Origin: Candidatus Sedimenticola endophacoides
GTDB lineage: Bacteria > Pseudomonadota > Gammaproteobacteria > Chromatiales > Chromatiaceae
Length of the DNA: 64,000 nt
Reading direction: 5' to 3'
NCBI GenBank assembly: GCA_003062205.1
Contig: PQCP01000096.1
Coordinates: 1 to 64,000, forward strand
Shown here piece after piece: positions 19,701 through 29,003 of the stretch. The translations under genes were made by a program, and so were the position numbers. Below the pieces are notes generated by a model. It made no database searches. It saw only the letters and a list, made by a program, of their open reading frames with translations, and was not told the origin of the DNA. The stretch's first letter is position 1. Each line of letters begins with the position of its first letter.

Positions 19701-22652
19701 GGGGGGGATGCCGACGATGCGGTCGAAGTAATCGAGTTGGCCATGTCGTCCCCGGAGTCCTACTCACCTGGTGATTCGGGGCGGTGGCCGGAAGAGACGG
19801 CAGAAGAGCTGGATTTGTCCGGTCAGGAAGCGTCGGCATCTGACATCCCGGTACTGGAGCTGGAGCTTGACCTGATCTCGGAGCCAGGACCGGAATTCGA
19901 GCAGGAGCCCGAACAGGAACCCGAACAGGAACCCGAACAGGAACCCGAACAGGAACCCGAACAGGAACCCGAACAGGAACCCGAACAGGAACCCGAACAG
20001 GAACCCGGGCAGGAACCCGGGCAGGAACCCGGGCAGGAACCCGGGCAGGAACCCGGGCAGGAACCTGAGCGGGAATACGAACAGGGGCCCGAGGAGGAGA
20101 TGCATTCCCCCGCGATGCCGCTGATCGAGGATACCCTGGCGACGGCTGATGTGGCTGTACTCGACCACCAGGACGGTGTTGTCTCTCAGACCCGTGTGGA
20201 AGTGGATGGCGATCCGGAACTGGTCGAGATCTTCCTGGAAGAGGCACGTGAGTTGATCGAGTCGATCGAGCGCTCCTTTGCCAGTTGGCGGGATGCACCG
20301 GGAAATATCGAGCCGGTTGCCTCGCTGGAGCGCGCGCTGCATACCCTCAAAGGTGGGGCTCGTTTGTCGGGTGTGCCACCCATCGGTGACCTGAGTCACG
20401 CCTTTGAATCCCTGCTCACCGCTGTCAGTCACGGGCGCATTGAGGTGTCGCCCGATGTGTTGTCTCTCTCGCAGACCGTAGTGGACGGTCTGGCCAGCCA
20501 GGTTGAGCAGCTTGATGGTGGCGGGAGTTGGGTGAATGGCTCGGAAGGGTTGGTGCGGGAACTGGAGATGATGATCTCCGGTGATACGATTCGGAGCACC
20601 GTGGACACGGTTGAACCAGAGCCCGAAGAGGTGGCGCAGGATCTTTCCGGTGCAGACGATATGTCGCCGGACGATACAGGTCCGGGCGATGAGCAACCGG
20701 TGGCTGAACGACAGCCCTCGCAGCCGCAGTCGGTGCCCCGGGCCGGAGTGGTGCCGGAGGCCGCCGATCGCCGACGCTCCCCGCGTAGGCGGGAGCGGGT
20801 CCGCGTGCAGTCCGAGTTGCTCGACTATCTGGTCAACAATGCGGGTGAAGTGAGTATCTATCGCGCCCGTCTGGAACAGCAAAACGGTGATTTTCGGTTC
20901 AATGTTTCCGAGCTGGAACAGACGATATCGCGCCTGAATGACCAGTTGCGTCAATTGGAGATCGAGACCGAGGCGCAGATTCTGTTCCGCTATGAGAAAG
21001 ACAAGGAGGCGGAGCAGGACCTGGCGCTCGAAGAGGCCTTCGATCCCCTGGAATTTGATCGCTTTTCGACCATGCAGCAGCTTTCGCGCAGCCTGATTGA
21101 GACGGTGAACGATCTCAAGAACATCAGCGGCGAGTTGGACGAACAGCAGCGGGAAACCGAAACCCTGCTATTGCAACAATCGCGTCTGACCACGGATTTG
21201 CAGGATGGTCTGATGCGCACCCGGATGATCCCTTTCAGTCAGCTGCTCCCGCGGTTGACACGCCTGGTCCGCCAGACCTGTGCGCCACTGGGCAAGGAGG
21301 CTGAACTGGTGGTCCGTGGTGGCCAGGGCGAGCTGGACCGCAGCATCCTCGATCGCATGGTCGGCCCCTTTGAGCACCTGCTTCGTAATGCGGTTTCCCA
21401 CGGCATAGAGGATCCAAGGGAACGTGTGGCGAACGGAAAGCCGGAGGCTGGTGTTATCTCTATCGATCTGGTGCGTGAAGGCAGTGATGTGCTGATTACG
21501 GTCGGTGACGATGGACGGGGCATCCCGGTCGAAACGATTCGACGCAAGGCCATTGACAACGGCATGCTTGACCCCAACGCCGATGTAACCGATAACGATG
21601 TTCTCCAGTTCGTGCTGGAACACGGCTTCTCCACGGCCGAGAAGGTAACCCAGATCGCCGGGCGTGGCGTGGGCCTGGACGTGGTGGTCAGTGAGGTGAA
21701 GCAGCTTGGCGGAGCATTGGATATTCGCTCCGAGGAGGGCAAGGGGGCCTGGTTCATTATTCGCCTGCCGCTTACCCTGGCCATCTCCGACGCCCTGCTG
21801 GTGAATTTGGGAGAAGAGGTATATGCGATATCCCACGCGAGCATCGAGGGTGTGGTTCGCGCCTCTTTTCAGGAACTGTCGGACTGCTATCAAGGTCGGC
21901 AGCTGCACTACTCCTATGCCGGGAACGATTACCAGGTGCGCTATCTGGGAGGGATGCTGGGTATCTCCCATAGCAGCCTGACTGATACACGCAAGTGGTA
22001 TCCGATGCTGTTGGTGCGGGCAGGCGAGCACCGGGTGGCCCTGCAGGTGGATGAGGTGCTGGGTAACCGGCAGATTGTGGTTAAGTCCGTCGGTTCCCAG
22101 CTGAGCACCATCCGCTGGATCTCCGGTGGTACCATCCTGGGCGATGGAAGGGTGGCGATCATTCTCGACGTGACCGCTCTGGTGCGCCTGGATGTGGCGC
22201 ACAGCCCCCATGTGATTGAGCTGGAGCAGCGTGCTCAGGCGCTCGCCGAGGAGGAGGCCGCGCAGGATATCGCTGTCGGCAAGACGGTGATGGTGGTGGA
22301 TGACTCCATCACCGTGCGCAAGGTGACCACGCGCCTGCTGGAGCGCCACGGTATACACGCCCTGACCGCGAAAGATGGCGTCGACGCGGTGGCGGCCCTG
22401 CAGGAGCAGCGTCCGGACATCATGCTCCTGGATATCGAGATGCCGCGCATGGATGGATTCGAGCTGGCGCGGCACATGCGTAACACCGAAGAGCTGAAGG
22501 ATATTCCGATCATCATGATCACATCGCGAACCGGGGATAAACACCGCAATATGGCACTTGATCTGGGTGTGCGCCGCTATCTCGGCAAGCCGTACCAGGA
22601 GAGTGATCTGCTGGAGAACATTCATTCAGTTCTCGCCGAGGTATTGCAATGA
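16788..22652 (+). CDS. chpA: ChpA, giant CheA-like hybrid histidine kinase
   Basis: Central kinase of the pilus chemosensory pathway, 1954 residues. Histidine phosphotransfer (Hpt) style motifs recur: RRLHQVHGTLQ near residue 50 and KRLHEVRGAFG near 475 (both atypical), then clearer ones at about 667 (FHTLKGSGRL), 855 (LHTLHGSARM) and 1185 (LHTLKGGARL). Between the fourth and fifth lies a low-complexity EQEP/GQEP tract (about 1038-1093). The CheA core starts near 1340 with a dimerisation helix, an ATPase domain (LLRNAVSHGIED, DDGRGIP, GRGVGLDVV), a CheW-like domain and a C-terminal receiver with its phospho-acceptor in MLLDIEMPRMDG near 1880. It follows pilJ directly, and its stop overlaps the next start (ATGA). 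Confidence 0.95.
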   Translation: MSNAQDNSTLKWVRGELNSALESARHALDDYFEGIGDSAVLIDECIRRLHQVHGTLQMLQLYGAAMLAEEMETVAVGMRDGAMARPDDAAEALMLSLIQLPDYLEKLESGVADSVLLLLPMLNELRAVRNATLLTEVAMFAPGLDERLESEQVVGEPNAGLQELARRIRHDYHRALLDWYRNPDASAGLQRLDALCGQLADGAGTEQVQRHFKAARAVAAALAEGALEPGKATKLLLGRLDREIKRLGEDGELAVARTPANEHFKNLLYYLSSVDSADPSITEIQERYHLMSVAAGGADLDHARTGLQAPGSELIESLRSAITENIVALKDGLDLYIRGQGSDTDSLRNMIQEMGKIADTMGMVGQGNLRQRLKQHADGLGEMLDAGRIPQESDLMSVASGILYVETSLEHLGSRRPAITREGVEIDIPEGEFERMVGSVMHESRLDMAKCRESLSNYMDSSGEVEKLTEVPKRLHEVRGAFGILNMDLPADLARRLETYVADQLIAGRYVPDEGELAFFADAITSIEYFMEAIEEGRGVQEKILDIALRSMDELGLDVGSKSGVGEYQPEGIDVAGGAIGDELPTDAPVGFEDETSGEHGAEFAQANEVIPPTAVGKPPLEEIDDEILEIFLEESREELAVIQEYLPRWLSDHDDGDALTTFRRSFHTLKGSGRLVGASTIGEFAWSVENLLNRIIDQTVDISPEIVAHMEKTLEVLPELVECQASGVLPTADVDGMMKRAFALADPSTVTGNEGEAEPIPLAGAESPEVGVTHPALGSETGADPDPVVGMRGTVLDSESEIAADHLPPIELDEPLYSIFSNESVTHIATLKAYIEECGRDPLACRVTHALTRALHTLHGSARMAEVEPIAQLSRALERHVNDLKEHELLVDGELLSNISSAVDLFQRILGTINVEGASLPEWQDLLQRIDQGYARLNTRLANAEGAQHESGDEMEVSPGSGVNVEEIAIGGDADDAVEVIELAMSSPESYSPGDSGRWPEETAEELDLSGQEASASDIPVLELELDLISEPGPEFEQEPEQEPEQEPEQEPEQEPEQEPEQEPEQEPEQEPGQEPGQEPGQEPGQEPGQEPEREYEQGPEEEMHSPAMPLIEDTLATADVAVLDHQDGVVSQTRVEVDGDPELVEIFLEEARELIESIERSFASWRDAPGNIEPVASLERALHTLKGGARLSGVPPIGDLSHAFESLLTAVSHGRIEVSPDVLSLSQTVVDGLASQVEQLDGGGSWVNGSEGLVRELEMMISGDTIRSTVDTVEPEPEEVAQDLSGADDMSPDDTGPGDEQPVAERQPSQPQSVPRAGVVPEAADRRRSPRRRERVRVQSELLDYLVNNAGEVSIYRARLEQQNGDFRFNVSELEQTISRLNDQLRQLEIETEAQILFRYEKDKEAEQDLALEEAFDPLEFDRFSTMQQLSRSLIETVNDLKNISGELDEQQRETETLLLQQSRLTTDLQDGLMRTRMIPFSQLLPRLTRLVRQTCAPLGKEAELVVRGGQGELDRSILDRMVGPFEHLLRNAVSHGIEDPRERVANGKPEAGVISIDLVREGSDVLITVGDDGRGIPVETIRRKAIDNGMLDPNADVTDNDVLQFVLEHGFSTAEKVTQIAGRGVGLDVVVSEVKQLGGALDIRSEEGKGAWFIIRLPLTLAISDALLVNLGEEVYAISHASIEGVVRASFQELSDCYQGRQLHYSYAGNDYQVRYLGGMLGISHSSLTDTRKWYPMLLVRAGEHRVALQVDEVLGNRQIVVKSVGSQLSTIRWISGGTILGDGRVAIILDVTALVRLDVAHSPHVIELEQRAQALAEEEAAQDIAVGKTVMVVDDSITVRKVTTRLLERHGIHALTAKDGVDAVAALQEQRPDIMLLDIEMPRMDGFELARHMRNTEELKDIPIIMITSRTGDKHRNMALDLGVRRYLGKPYQESDLLENIHSVLAEVLQ
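19899..20066 (+). repeat. Tandem 12-bp repeat inside chpA encoding EQEP/GQEP
   Basis: Fourteen 12-base units in frame: nine encode EQEP (unit GAACAGGAACCC, the first with third-position variants), then five encode GQEP (unit GGGCAGGAACCC). Near-identity of successive units and the block switch from E to G suggest expansion by slippage or unequal recombination. The encoded tract is acidic and proline-spaced, likely an extended linker between Hpt domains. The unit length, a multiple of three, preserves the reading frame. Confidence 0.95.
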
Positions 22653-23128
22653 GTGCACAGGTTTCGGTCGGGGAGATTCGGGGGGTGCTGCTGCCCATCC
22701 ACTCCGGGCAGCTGCTGCTGCCGAACGCCAGCGTGGCCGAAGTGACCGGCTATCAGCAGCCGTCCCCTCCGGGCGACGATTTCCCCGGGTGGTTGCTGGG
22801 TGGATTTCCCTGGCGGCAGCAGACGGTGCCGCTGATCTCCTTCGATCATCTGATCGGCGCCGGTGAGGCGGACGCGGGTTTGCGGGCGCGGGTGGCGATC
22901 TGCAATACCACCAGCTCCGGTGGCACCCATCCCCATTTCGCTCTGCTCCTGCGTTCCATTCCCCGCCTGGTGCGCATCTCCGAGGAGAACGTGTCGGCGC
23001 TTGACGATGCGGAGCCGGGGCATGCGATGGTGGCGCAACGGGTGCGACTCAACGGGGAGGAGGCGATGATCCCGGACCTGGATGCCCTGGAGGCGGCCCT
23101 GCAGCCGTACCGGATCCAGGGCGGCTGA
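22649..23128 (+). CDS. chpC: ChpC, CheW-like adaptor of the Chp system
   Basis: A 159-residue CheW-domain protein (VSVGEIRGVLLPIHSGQLLLP, VTGYQQP, VPLISFDHLIG, LLRSIPRLVRIS) at the position of ChpC in Pseudomonas, where it is thought to link additional receptors to ChpA. Its ATG overlaps the chpA stop by four bases, so it is translationally coupled. The methylesterase gene chpB normally found between chpA and chpC is absent here, as is pilK, implying that this pathway lacks locally encoded receptor adaptation enzymes. Confidence 0.85.
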   Translation: MSAQVSVGEIRGVLLPIHSGQLLLPNASVAEVTGYQQPSPPGDDFPGWLLGGFPWRQQTVPLISFDHLIGAGEADAGLRARVAICNTTSSGGTHPHFALLLRSIPRLVRISEENVSALDDAEPGHAMVAQRVRLNGEEAMIPDLDALEAALQPYRIQGG

Positions 23129-23145
23129 TTTCGGCAGACGCCATT

Positions 23146-23161
23146 CAGGCAGCGCTGCCTG
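23146..23161. terminator. Perfect 16-base palindrome after chpC
   Basis: CAGGCAGCGCTGCCTG lies 17 bases after the chpC stop and before the hydrolase gene. It could form a cruciform or end the chp transcript, but no T-run follows, so its role is uncertain. Confidence 0.3.
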
Positions 23162-23196
23162 CCGGGCCCACGAACGACTGATCAGGGAGGATCTTC

Positions 23197-24360
23197 ATGA
23201 ACCGGCGTTTTCTCACCATTGCCGATCTCGGTAATCTCTACGAGCGGTTGGTCCAGCAGGGGCTGCCCGGCGAAAAGCGGATCCTGGTGGAGGGGGACTC
23301 CTGGGCCTCCTACCCGCTCCCCTCCACGGGCAATCTCGCCTACTACGTCCACACCCCGCACCACTCCAGTGTCACCCTCAACCTGGCTCGGGTCGGTGAC
23401 GAACTGGCGGAGATGGCCAAGCCACCCCAGCGCGATCTGTTTCAGCGCCTGATTCATGAGGAGCGTTGGGGCTTTGCCTGGGATCTGATCTTTCTCGTGG
23501 CGGGGGGCAACGATCTCATCGGCTGGATACTGGGCCGCTGCGTCAGCCGTCCCGGATCTCCCACCGAGGAGCCGGAGGCGCATCCGCTAACCGCCATGGA
23601 GAGCGAAGCGAAGGCGGTTAGTCCCCGATAGGCGTAGGCGCGGTTGTATGGCCGCAGTTACGACCGATAGGGAGTGACGTAGGGCATACAAATAGCGCAT
23701 CCGACACGCCGTAGAGTCATTGTGGTCATCATGACGGAGTTGCGCACGAGCAGCTTTGCTGCAATGTGCGGGACGGAGTCGTGATGAGCGCAGGACGGTC
23801 GGGGCAGTAACGGCTGTCGCGTTGGCGAGTCGATTTTGGGGACTGGGATGTCCCAAAATCTTTCACGAGGTAGCGACACTCTTGTGGACCGGGCGGAGTT
23901 GGGTCGTTGCATGGATGCGCTGCGCGATCTCTATCTGGTCTACCTGGATCTGCGCGACCAGAGCCAGCTCAACCGCCGCACCCCGATTCTGGTGCAGTGC
24001 TACGACTATGTCACCCCGCGCAACCATCCGCCGACGCTGCTCGGGATCCCCCTTGCGGACCACGCCTGGGTGCACCGTGAATTCGAGCAGAAGGGGATTG
24101 ACGATCCGGCACTGCAAAGGGCGTTGTTCGCACTCCTGCTCGACGCGCTGGCCGACATGCTGCTGCGGCTCTCCCGGGAGCGGCGGGGGTTCCACCTGGT
24201 CGATACCCGGGGCACCCTGGAGGTGGTGGCCGTGGACGATCTCTCCACCGAAGGGGACTGGCAGGACGAGATGCATCCGAGTGCCCGGGGCTACAGAAAA
24301 CTGGCCGGGGGGCGCATCAATCCCGCCATCGGGGAGCTGTTCCCCCGCGTTTCGGGCTGA
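23197..24360 (+). pseudogene. SGNH-hydrolase-like protein, split by 297-bp element copy 2
   Basis: Two halves of one gene flank the element. The first (23197-23586, 130 codons, good GGAGG-type site upstream) holds the nucleophile block VEGDSWASYP and the GGND oxyanion block. The second (23884-24360) holds the DEMHPSARGY block supplying Asp and His. Deleting exactly 23587-23883 joins ...EAHP to VDRAEL... in one 288-residue frame, so all catalytic residues come from one ancestral gene. As it stands, translation of the first half stops at 23629-23631 inside the element, and the second half could be translated only from a start within the element (an in-frame ATG at 23848). The substrate is unknown; the fold suggests an esterase or lipase. 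Probably inactive unless the two halves associate or the element is removed from RNA. Confidence 0.8.
23587..23883 (+). mobile_element. 297-bp structured repeat element, copy 2
   Basis: By eye identical to copies 1 and 3, in the sense orientation within the SGNH hydrolase gene, at codon phase 0. Left junction CATCCG, right junction GTGGAC; a G lies on both sides and there is no longer duplication. The length is a multiple of three, so frame is kept across it, but the sense frame contains a stop 14 codons in. The 3' hairpin loop displays an ATG (23848) in frame with the downstream half. Confidence 0.9.
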
Positions 24361-24409
24361 TCCTGACCGTTCAGCCGCCGAGCCGCGCAAAATGGATTGC
24401 GCTAAATAC

Positions 24410-25162
24410 TCAGCTGACCCCGGGGGCGGGTTGGCGGAAATCTCCCCACAGGGTCTGCATCGCGGCGATGGCCGCCAGTGGTGCGGTCTCCGTGCGCAGA
24501 ACGCGAGGGCCGAGCCGGATTCCCGTGAACCCGTGTTCCCCGGCCCGTCGGCATTCCGGCTCGCTCAGCCCTCCCTCCGGGCCGACCAGCAGACGCACCC
24601 CGGGGCCCGGCGGCGGCAGCCGGCCCAGGGTTCCGGTGGCGCGGTGGTCGAGCAGTATGCCCGGGGTTGGGCCGGTGGTGCCGAGCCAGGCGCTCAGGTC
24701 GAGGGTGTCGTGGATCCGGGGCAGGCGTGCGCGTCCACACTGCTCACAGGCGGCGATGGCGATCTGATGCCAGTGATCGAGGCGCTTGGCCATGCGTTGG
24801 TGGTTCAGGCGCACCACACAGCGCTCGGTGAGCAGCGGGGTGATGGCGTCGACGCCCAGCTCGGTCGCTTTCTGCACGGCGAAGTCCATGCGCTCACCCT
24901 TGGAGATACCGATGCCGAGGTGGATCCGCAACGCCGGTTCGGGTTCGGGATCGAGGCTTGCGCCGACCCGCACCTCGACCCGGCGTCGAGAGGTGTCACT
25001 GATCTGCGCGGCGTACTCATCGCCATCGCCGTTGAACAGAGTGAGGGGTGCGCCCCGTTGCAGACGCAGCACCTGCAACAGGTGCCGCGCCGCCCCCTCC
25101 TCCAGCTCCAGCCGCTCGCCGCTGCACAGCGGCTGCGGGGTATGGATGCGCGGCCGGCGCAT
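24410..25162 (-). CDS. rsmE: 16S rRNA (uracil-1498-N3)-methyltransferase RsmE
   Basis: SAM-dependent SPOUT-fold methyltransferase modifying U1498 of 16S rRNA. 250 residues from the ATG at 25160-25162. The N-terminal RNA-binding part has HLLQVLRLQRGAPL and the C-terminal knot has LLVGPEGGLSEPE and LRTETAPLAAIAAMQTLWGD. The ATG shares one base with the metF stop (TGATG), so the genes are coupled; it is the last gene of the metK-ahcY-metF-rsmE direction. Using SAM links it logically to this cluster. Confidence 0.94.
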   Translation of the reverse strand: MRRPRIHTPQPLCSGERLELEEGAARHLLQVLRLQRGAPLTLFNGDGDEYAAQISDTSRRRVEVRVGASLDPEPEPALRIHLGIGISKGERMDFAVQKATELGVDAITPLLTERCVVRLNHQRMAKRLDHWHQIAIAACEQCGRARLPRIHDTLDLSAWLGTTGPTPGILLDHRATGTLGRLPPPGPGVRLLVGPEGGLSEPECRRAGEHGFTGIRLGPRVLRTETAPLAAIAAMQTLWGDFRQPAPGVS

Positions 25163-26025
25163 CAGCGGGCCGGGGAGAGCCCCAGGTTGGCGCAGATCCG
25201 CAGTGTCGGCACGGACTGATTCATGGTGTAGAAGTGCAGCCCGGGCGCCCCTTGGGCGAGCAACTGTTCGCACATCCCGCTCACCACCTCGATGCCGAAG
25301 GCGCGGATGCTCTCGATGTCGTCCCCATAGGCCTCCAGTCGCTTGCGTATCCAGCGTGGGATTTCGGCCCCGCAGGCATCGGAGAAGCGCATCAGGCTGG
25401 AGTAGTTGGTGATGGGCATGATGCCGGGTACCACCGGTATCGCCAGCCCCATGCCTTCACAGCTGTCGATGAAGCGGTAGTAGGCGTCGGGATTGTAGAA
25501 GTACTGAGTGATGGCGCCGTCGGCCCCCGCTTCCACCTTACGCATGAAGTTCTTCAAATCGGCGTTGGCGTTGGGGGCCTGGGGGTGAAACTCGGGATAG
25601 GCCGCGACCTCGATATGGAAGTGATCGGCGAACTCCTCGCGGATCAGCCCAACCAGCTCGTTGGCGTAGTTGAGCTCGCCCAGTCCGCCCAGCCCGGCGC
25701 CCGAGGGGAGGTCACCGCGCAGGGCCACCACACGGCGCACCCCCTGGGCCTTGTACTGATCGAGGATCTCCACGATCTCGCTGCGGGTGCTGCCGATGCA
25801 GGAGAGATGGGGCGCGGTGTCGAGTCCCTCGGAGGCGAGCCATTGGACGCTGTCGAAGGTGCGCTCACGGGTGGAGCCGCCGGCCCCGAAGGTGACGGAG
25901 AAATAGAGTGGATCGAGCCTGGACAGCTCCCGCACGTTATGCTGCAGCTTCTCCATTCCCGCCCCGGTCTTGGGCGGAAACAGCTCGAAGCTGAAGGTCT
26001 TGGTGAATGGTTCCTGTGATTTCAT
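25162..26025 (-). CDS. metF: 5,10-methylenetetrahydrofolate reductase
   Basis: Flavoenzyme producing 5-methyltetrahydrofolate, the methyl donor for methionine synthesis. 287 residues with the TIM-barrel motifs FSFELFPPKTGAGME (catalytic Glu), YFSVTFGAGGS, HLSCIGSTRSEI, RVVALRGDLPSG and ITQYFYNPDAYYRF. It lies 78 bases downstream of ahcY on the same strand, so homocysteine released by AhcY can be remethylated by the pathway it feeds. Confidence 0.96.
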   Translation of the reverse strand: MKSQEPFTKTFSFELFPPKTGAGMEKLQHNVRELSRLDPLYFSVTFGAGGSTRERTFDSVQWLASEGLDTAPHLSCIGSTRSEIVEILDQYKAQGVRRVVALRGDLPSGAGLGGLGELNYANELVGLIREEFADHFHIEVAAYPEFHPQAPNANADLKNFMRKVEAGADGAITQYFYNPDAYYRFIDSCEGMGLAIPVVPGIMPITNYSSLMRFSDACGAEIPRWIRKRLEAYGDDIESIRAFGIEVVSGMCEQLLAQGAPGLHFYTMNQSVPTLRICANLGLSPAR

Positions 26026-26103
26026 GGTAACAGCCGGGGCGCGGGGGGCGGGGCCTGAATGAACCGGTGCCCCGCCGCGCCGGGCGGCCTCTCCTCCAGG
26101 GGG

Positions 26104-27540
<1,437 letters not shown>

Positions 27541-27585
27541 GGTTCAGTCTCCGAAAAAACTGAGCGCCGTTAGAATAACTCCAGA

Positions 27586-27660
27586 AAGCCTCCCGAGCCT
27601 GGCCCCTCAGCCGCATGGGGGGCGGGTGAAGGGGTTGCAGCGCTCCTCGGCGAGGGTGGT
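27586..27660 (-). ncRNA. SAH riboswitch upstream of ahcY
   Basis: On the minus strand the leader contains CCGAGGAGCGCTGCAACCCC and, after a variable hairpin, GGGGCCAGGCTCGG. CCGAG pairs with CTCGG (P1) and ACCCC with GGGG; the GAGGAGCGCTGC and AGGCTCGG blocks are the family signature. It lies about 50 bases before the ahcY start. Members of this class turn expression on when S-adenosylhomocysteine binds. Between the aptamer and the ATG, CAGT and ACTG can pair around a loop containing the GGAG ribosome-binding site, a possible expression platform. Confidence 0.9.
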
Positions 27661-27667
27661 GCGAATT

Positions 27668-27689
27668 GGGGGGCTAGTATAAGCCCCCC
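27668..27689 (-). terminator. GGGGGGCT/AGCCCCCC hairpin between metK and the SAH riboswitch
   Basis: An 8-bp perfect stem with a six-base loop sits just after the metK stop. No T-run follows on the minus strand, so it is a weak terminator candidate. The -10 element of the ahcY promoter lies partly in its loop. Confidence 0.4.
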
Positions 27690-27704
27690 GCGGTCAATTG
27701 TCAG
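27676..27704 (-). promoter_or_regulatory. Sigma70-like promoter for the ahcY riboswitch transcript
   Basis: Minus strand: CTGACA, 17-base spacer, TATACT, each one mismatch from consensus. The -35 covers the metK stop codon. Transcription would start just upstream of the SAH aptamer, giving ahcY (and probably metF-rsmE) expression independent of metK. Confidence 0.65.
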
Positions 27705-28873
27705 AGCCCGGCGGCCTCGCGCAGGGCCTCGGCACGGTCCGTGCGCTCCCAGGTGAACTCCGGCTCCTCGCGGCCGAAGTGGCCGTAGGCGGCGGTCTTG
27801 CGGTAGATCGGCCGCACCAGGTCGAGCATCTGCAGGATGCCGTAGGGACGCAGGTCGAAGTGCTCGCGCACCAGCATGGCGATCTTCTCCTCGGGGATCT
27901 TCGCGGTACCGAAGGTCTCGATGGAGATTGAGGTGGGCTCGGCCACGCCGATGGCATAGGAGACCTGGATCTCGCAGCGGTCGGCAAGGCCCGCGGCGAC
28001 GATATTCTTGGCCACGTAGCGTCCGGCGTAGGCGGCGGAACGGTCCACCTTGGAGGGGTCCTTGCCGGAGAAGGCGCCGCCGCCGTGGCGCGCCATGCCG
28101 CCGTAGGTGTCGACGATGATCTTGCGGCCGGTCAGCCCACAGTCGCCGACCGGGCCGCCGATGACGAAGGAGCCGGTGGGGTTGATGTGGATCTTCTCCC
28201 GGGGGCACTTGTCGAGCCACTCCTTGGGCAGTACCGGCTGCAGGATATTCTCCATCACCGCCTCCTGCAGGTGCTTGAGTTCGATCTCCGGGTCGTGTTG
28301 GGTGGAGAGCACGATCGCGTCGATGCCGGTCACCTCGCCGTTGCTGTAGTGCAGGGTCACCTGGCTCTTGGCGTCGGGGCGCAGCCAGGGGAGTATATTC
28401 TCCCGGCGCATCTCGGACTGGCGCTCCATCAGGCGATGGGCGTAGGTGATGGGGGCGGGCATCAGCACGTCGGTCTCGTTGGTGGCGTAACCGAACATCA
28501 GTCCCTGGTCGCCGGCGCCCTGCTCCTCCGGGGCCTGGCGGTCCACTCCCATGGCGATGTCCCCCGACTGTTTGCCGATCAGTGACATCACGGCGCAGGT
28601 CTTTCCGTCGAAACCCACCTTGGAGCTGGTGTAGCCGATATCGGTGACCACGCCGCGCACCACCTCCTCCAGATCCACCCAGGCATCGGTGGTGATCTCC
28701 CCGGCGACGATTACCGCCCCGGTCTTGATCATCGTCTCACAGGCGACACGCGCCTGGGCGGGGTTGGGGTCGAGTTCCAGGATCCGGTCCAGGATGGCGT
28801 CGGAGATCTGGTCGGCCACCTTGTCGGGGTGACCCTCGGATACGGATTCGGAGGTAAAGATGTAATCACTCAT
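27701..28873 (-). CDS. metK: S-adenosylmethionine synthetase
   Basis: Makes SAM from methionine and ATP. 390 residues from the ATG at 28871-28873; the frame extends upstream into the leader without family similarity. Motifs: [20 protein letters not shown] near the start, [12 protein letters not shown], and [20 protein letters not shown]. It is the first gene of the SAM-cycle run metK-ahcY-metF-rsmE. Its 5' leader carries a SAM-II-like aptamer and an intrinsic terminator, which would shut it off when SAM is plentiful. Confidence 0.97.
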   Translation of the reverse strand: MSDYIFTSESVSEGHPDKVADQISDAILDRILELDPNPAQARVACETMIKTGAVIVAGEITTDAWVDLEEVVRGVVTDIGYTSSKVGFDGKTCAVMSLIGKQSGDIAMGVDRQAPEEQGAGDQGLMFGYATNETDVLMPAPITYAHRLMERQSEMRRENILPWLRPDAKSQVTLHYSNGEVTGIDAIVLSTQHDPEIELKHLQEAVMENILQPVLPKEWLDKCPREKIHINPTGSFVIGGPVGDCGLTGRKIIVDTYGGMARHGGGAFSGKDPSKVDRSAAYAGRYVAKNIVAAGLADRCEIQVSYAIGVAEPTSISIETFGTAKIPEEKIAMLVREHFDLRPYGILQMLDLVRPIYRKTAAYGHFGREEPEFTWERTDRAEALREAAGL

Positions 28874-28895
28874 TGTGCTGTCGTTTCCCTGAAAT

Positions 28896-28926
28896 AAAAA
28901 ACCCGCCGGGCGGACCAAGGCGGGTT
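28896..28926 (-). terminator. Intrinsic terminator in the metK leader
   Basis: Minus strand: AACCCGCC, an 11-base loop, GGCGGGTT, then a run of T. It lies between the SAM-II-like aptamer and the metK start, so it is placed as a regulated attenuator rather than the end of another gene; no gene precedes it on this strand. Confidence 0.8.
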
Positions 28927-28940
28927 CTGAAATAGACAGG

Positions 28941-28996
28941 GTTCCGCTTTAGCCGCATTTGTATTGCGCCCGCAATCTGTGATCAAATCGGCGCAT
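28941..28996 (-). ncRNA. SAM-II-like riboswitch upstream of metK
   Basis: Minus strand: stem GCGCC/GGCGC encloses a loop beginning GATTTGATC and ending ATTGCG, followed by CAAATGCGGCTAAAGCGG. The loop GATTTG pairs with the downstream CAAAT to form the expected pseudoknot, and the GCTAAA block matches the SAM-II (and related SAM-V) core. It sits 7-8 bases after a good promoter and directly before an intrinsic terminator in the metK leader. Identification is by motif and layout only; a covariance search would settle the class. Confidence 0.72.
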
Positions 28997-29003
28997 AGCG
29001 CGG

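Noticed and set aside
19899..20066. CRISPR-like array
   Set aside because: The repeats are contiguous 12-bp coding units without spacers, inside chpA; no cas genes are nearby.
19764..20954. A 396-codon minus-strand frame with FLFG repeats
   Set aside because: It is the antisense shadow of the EQEP tract in chpA.
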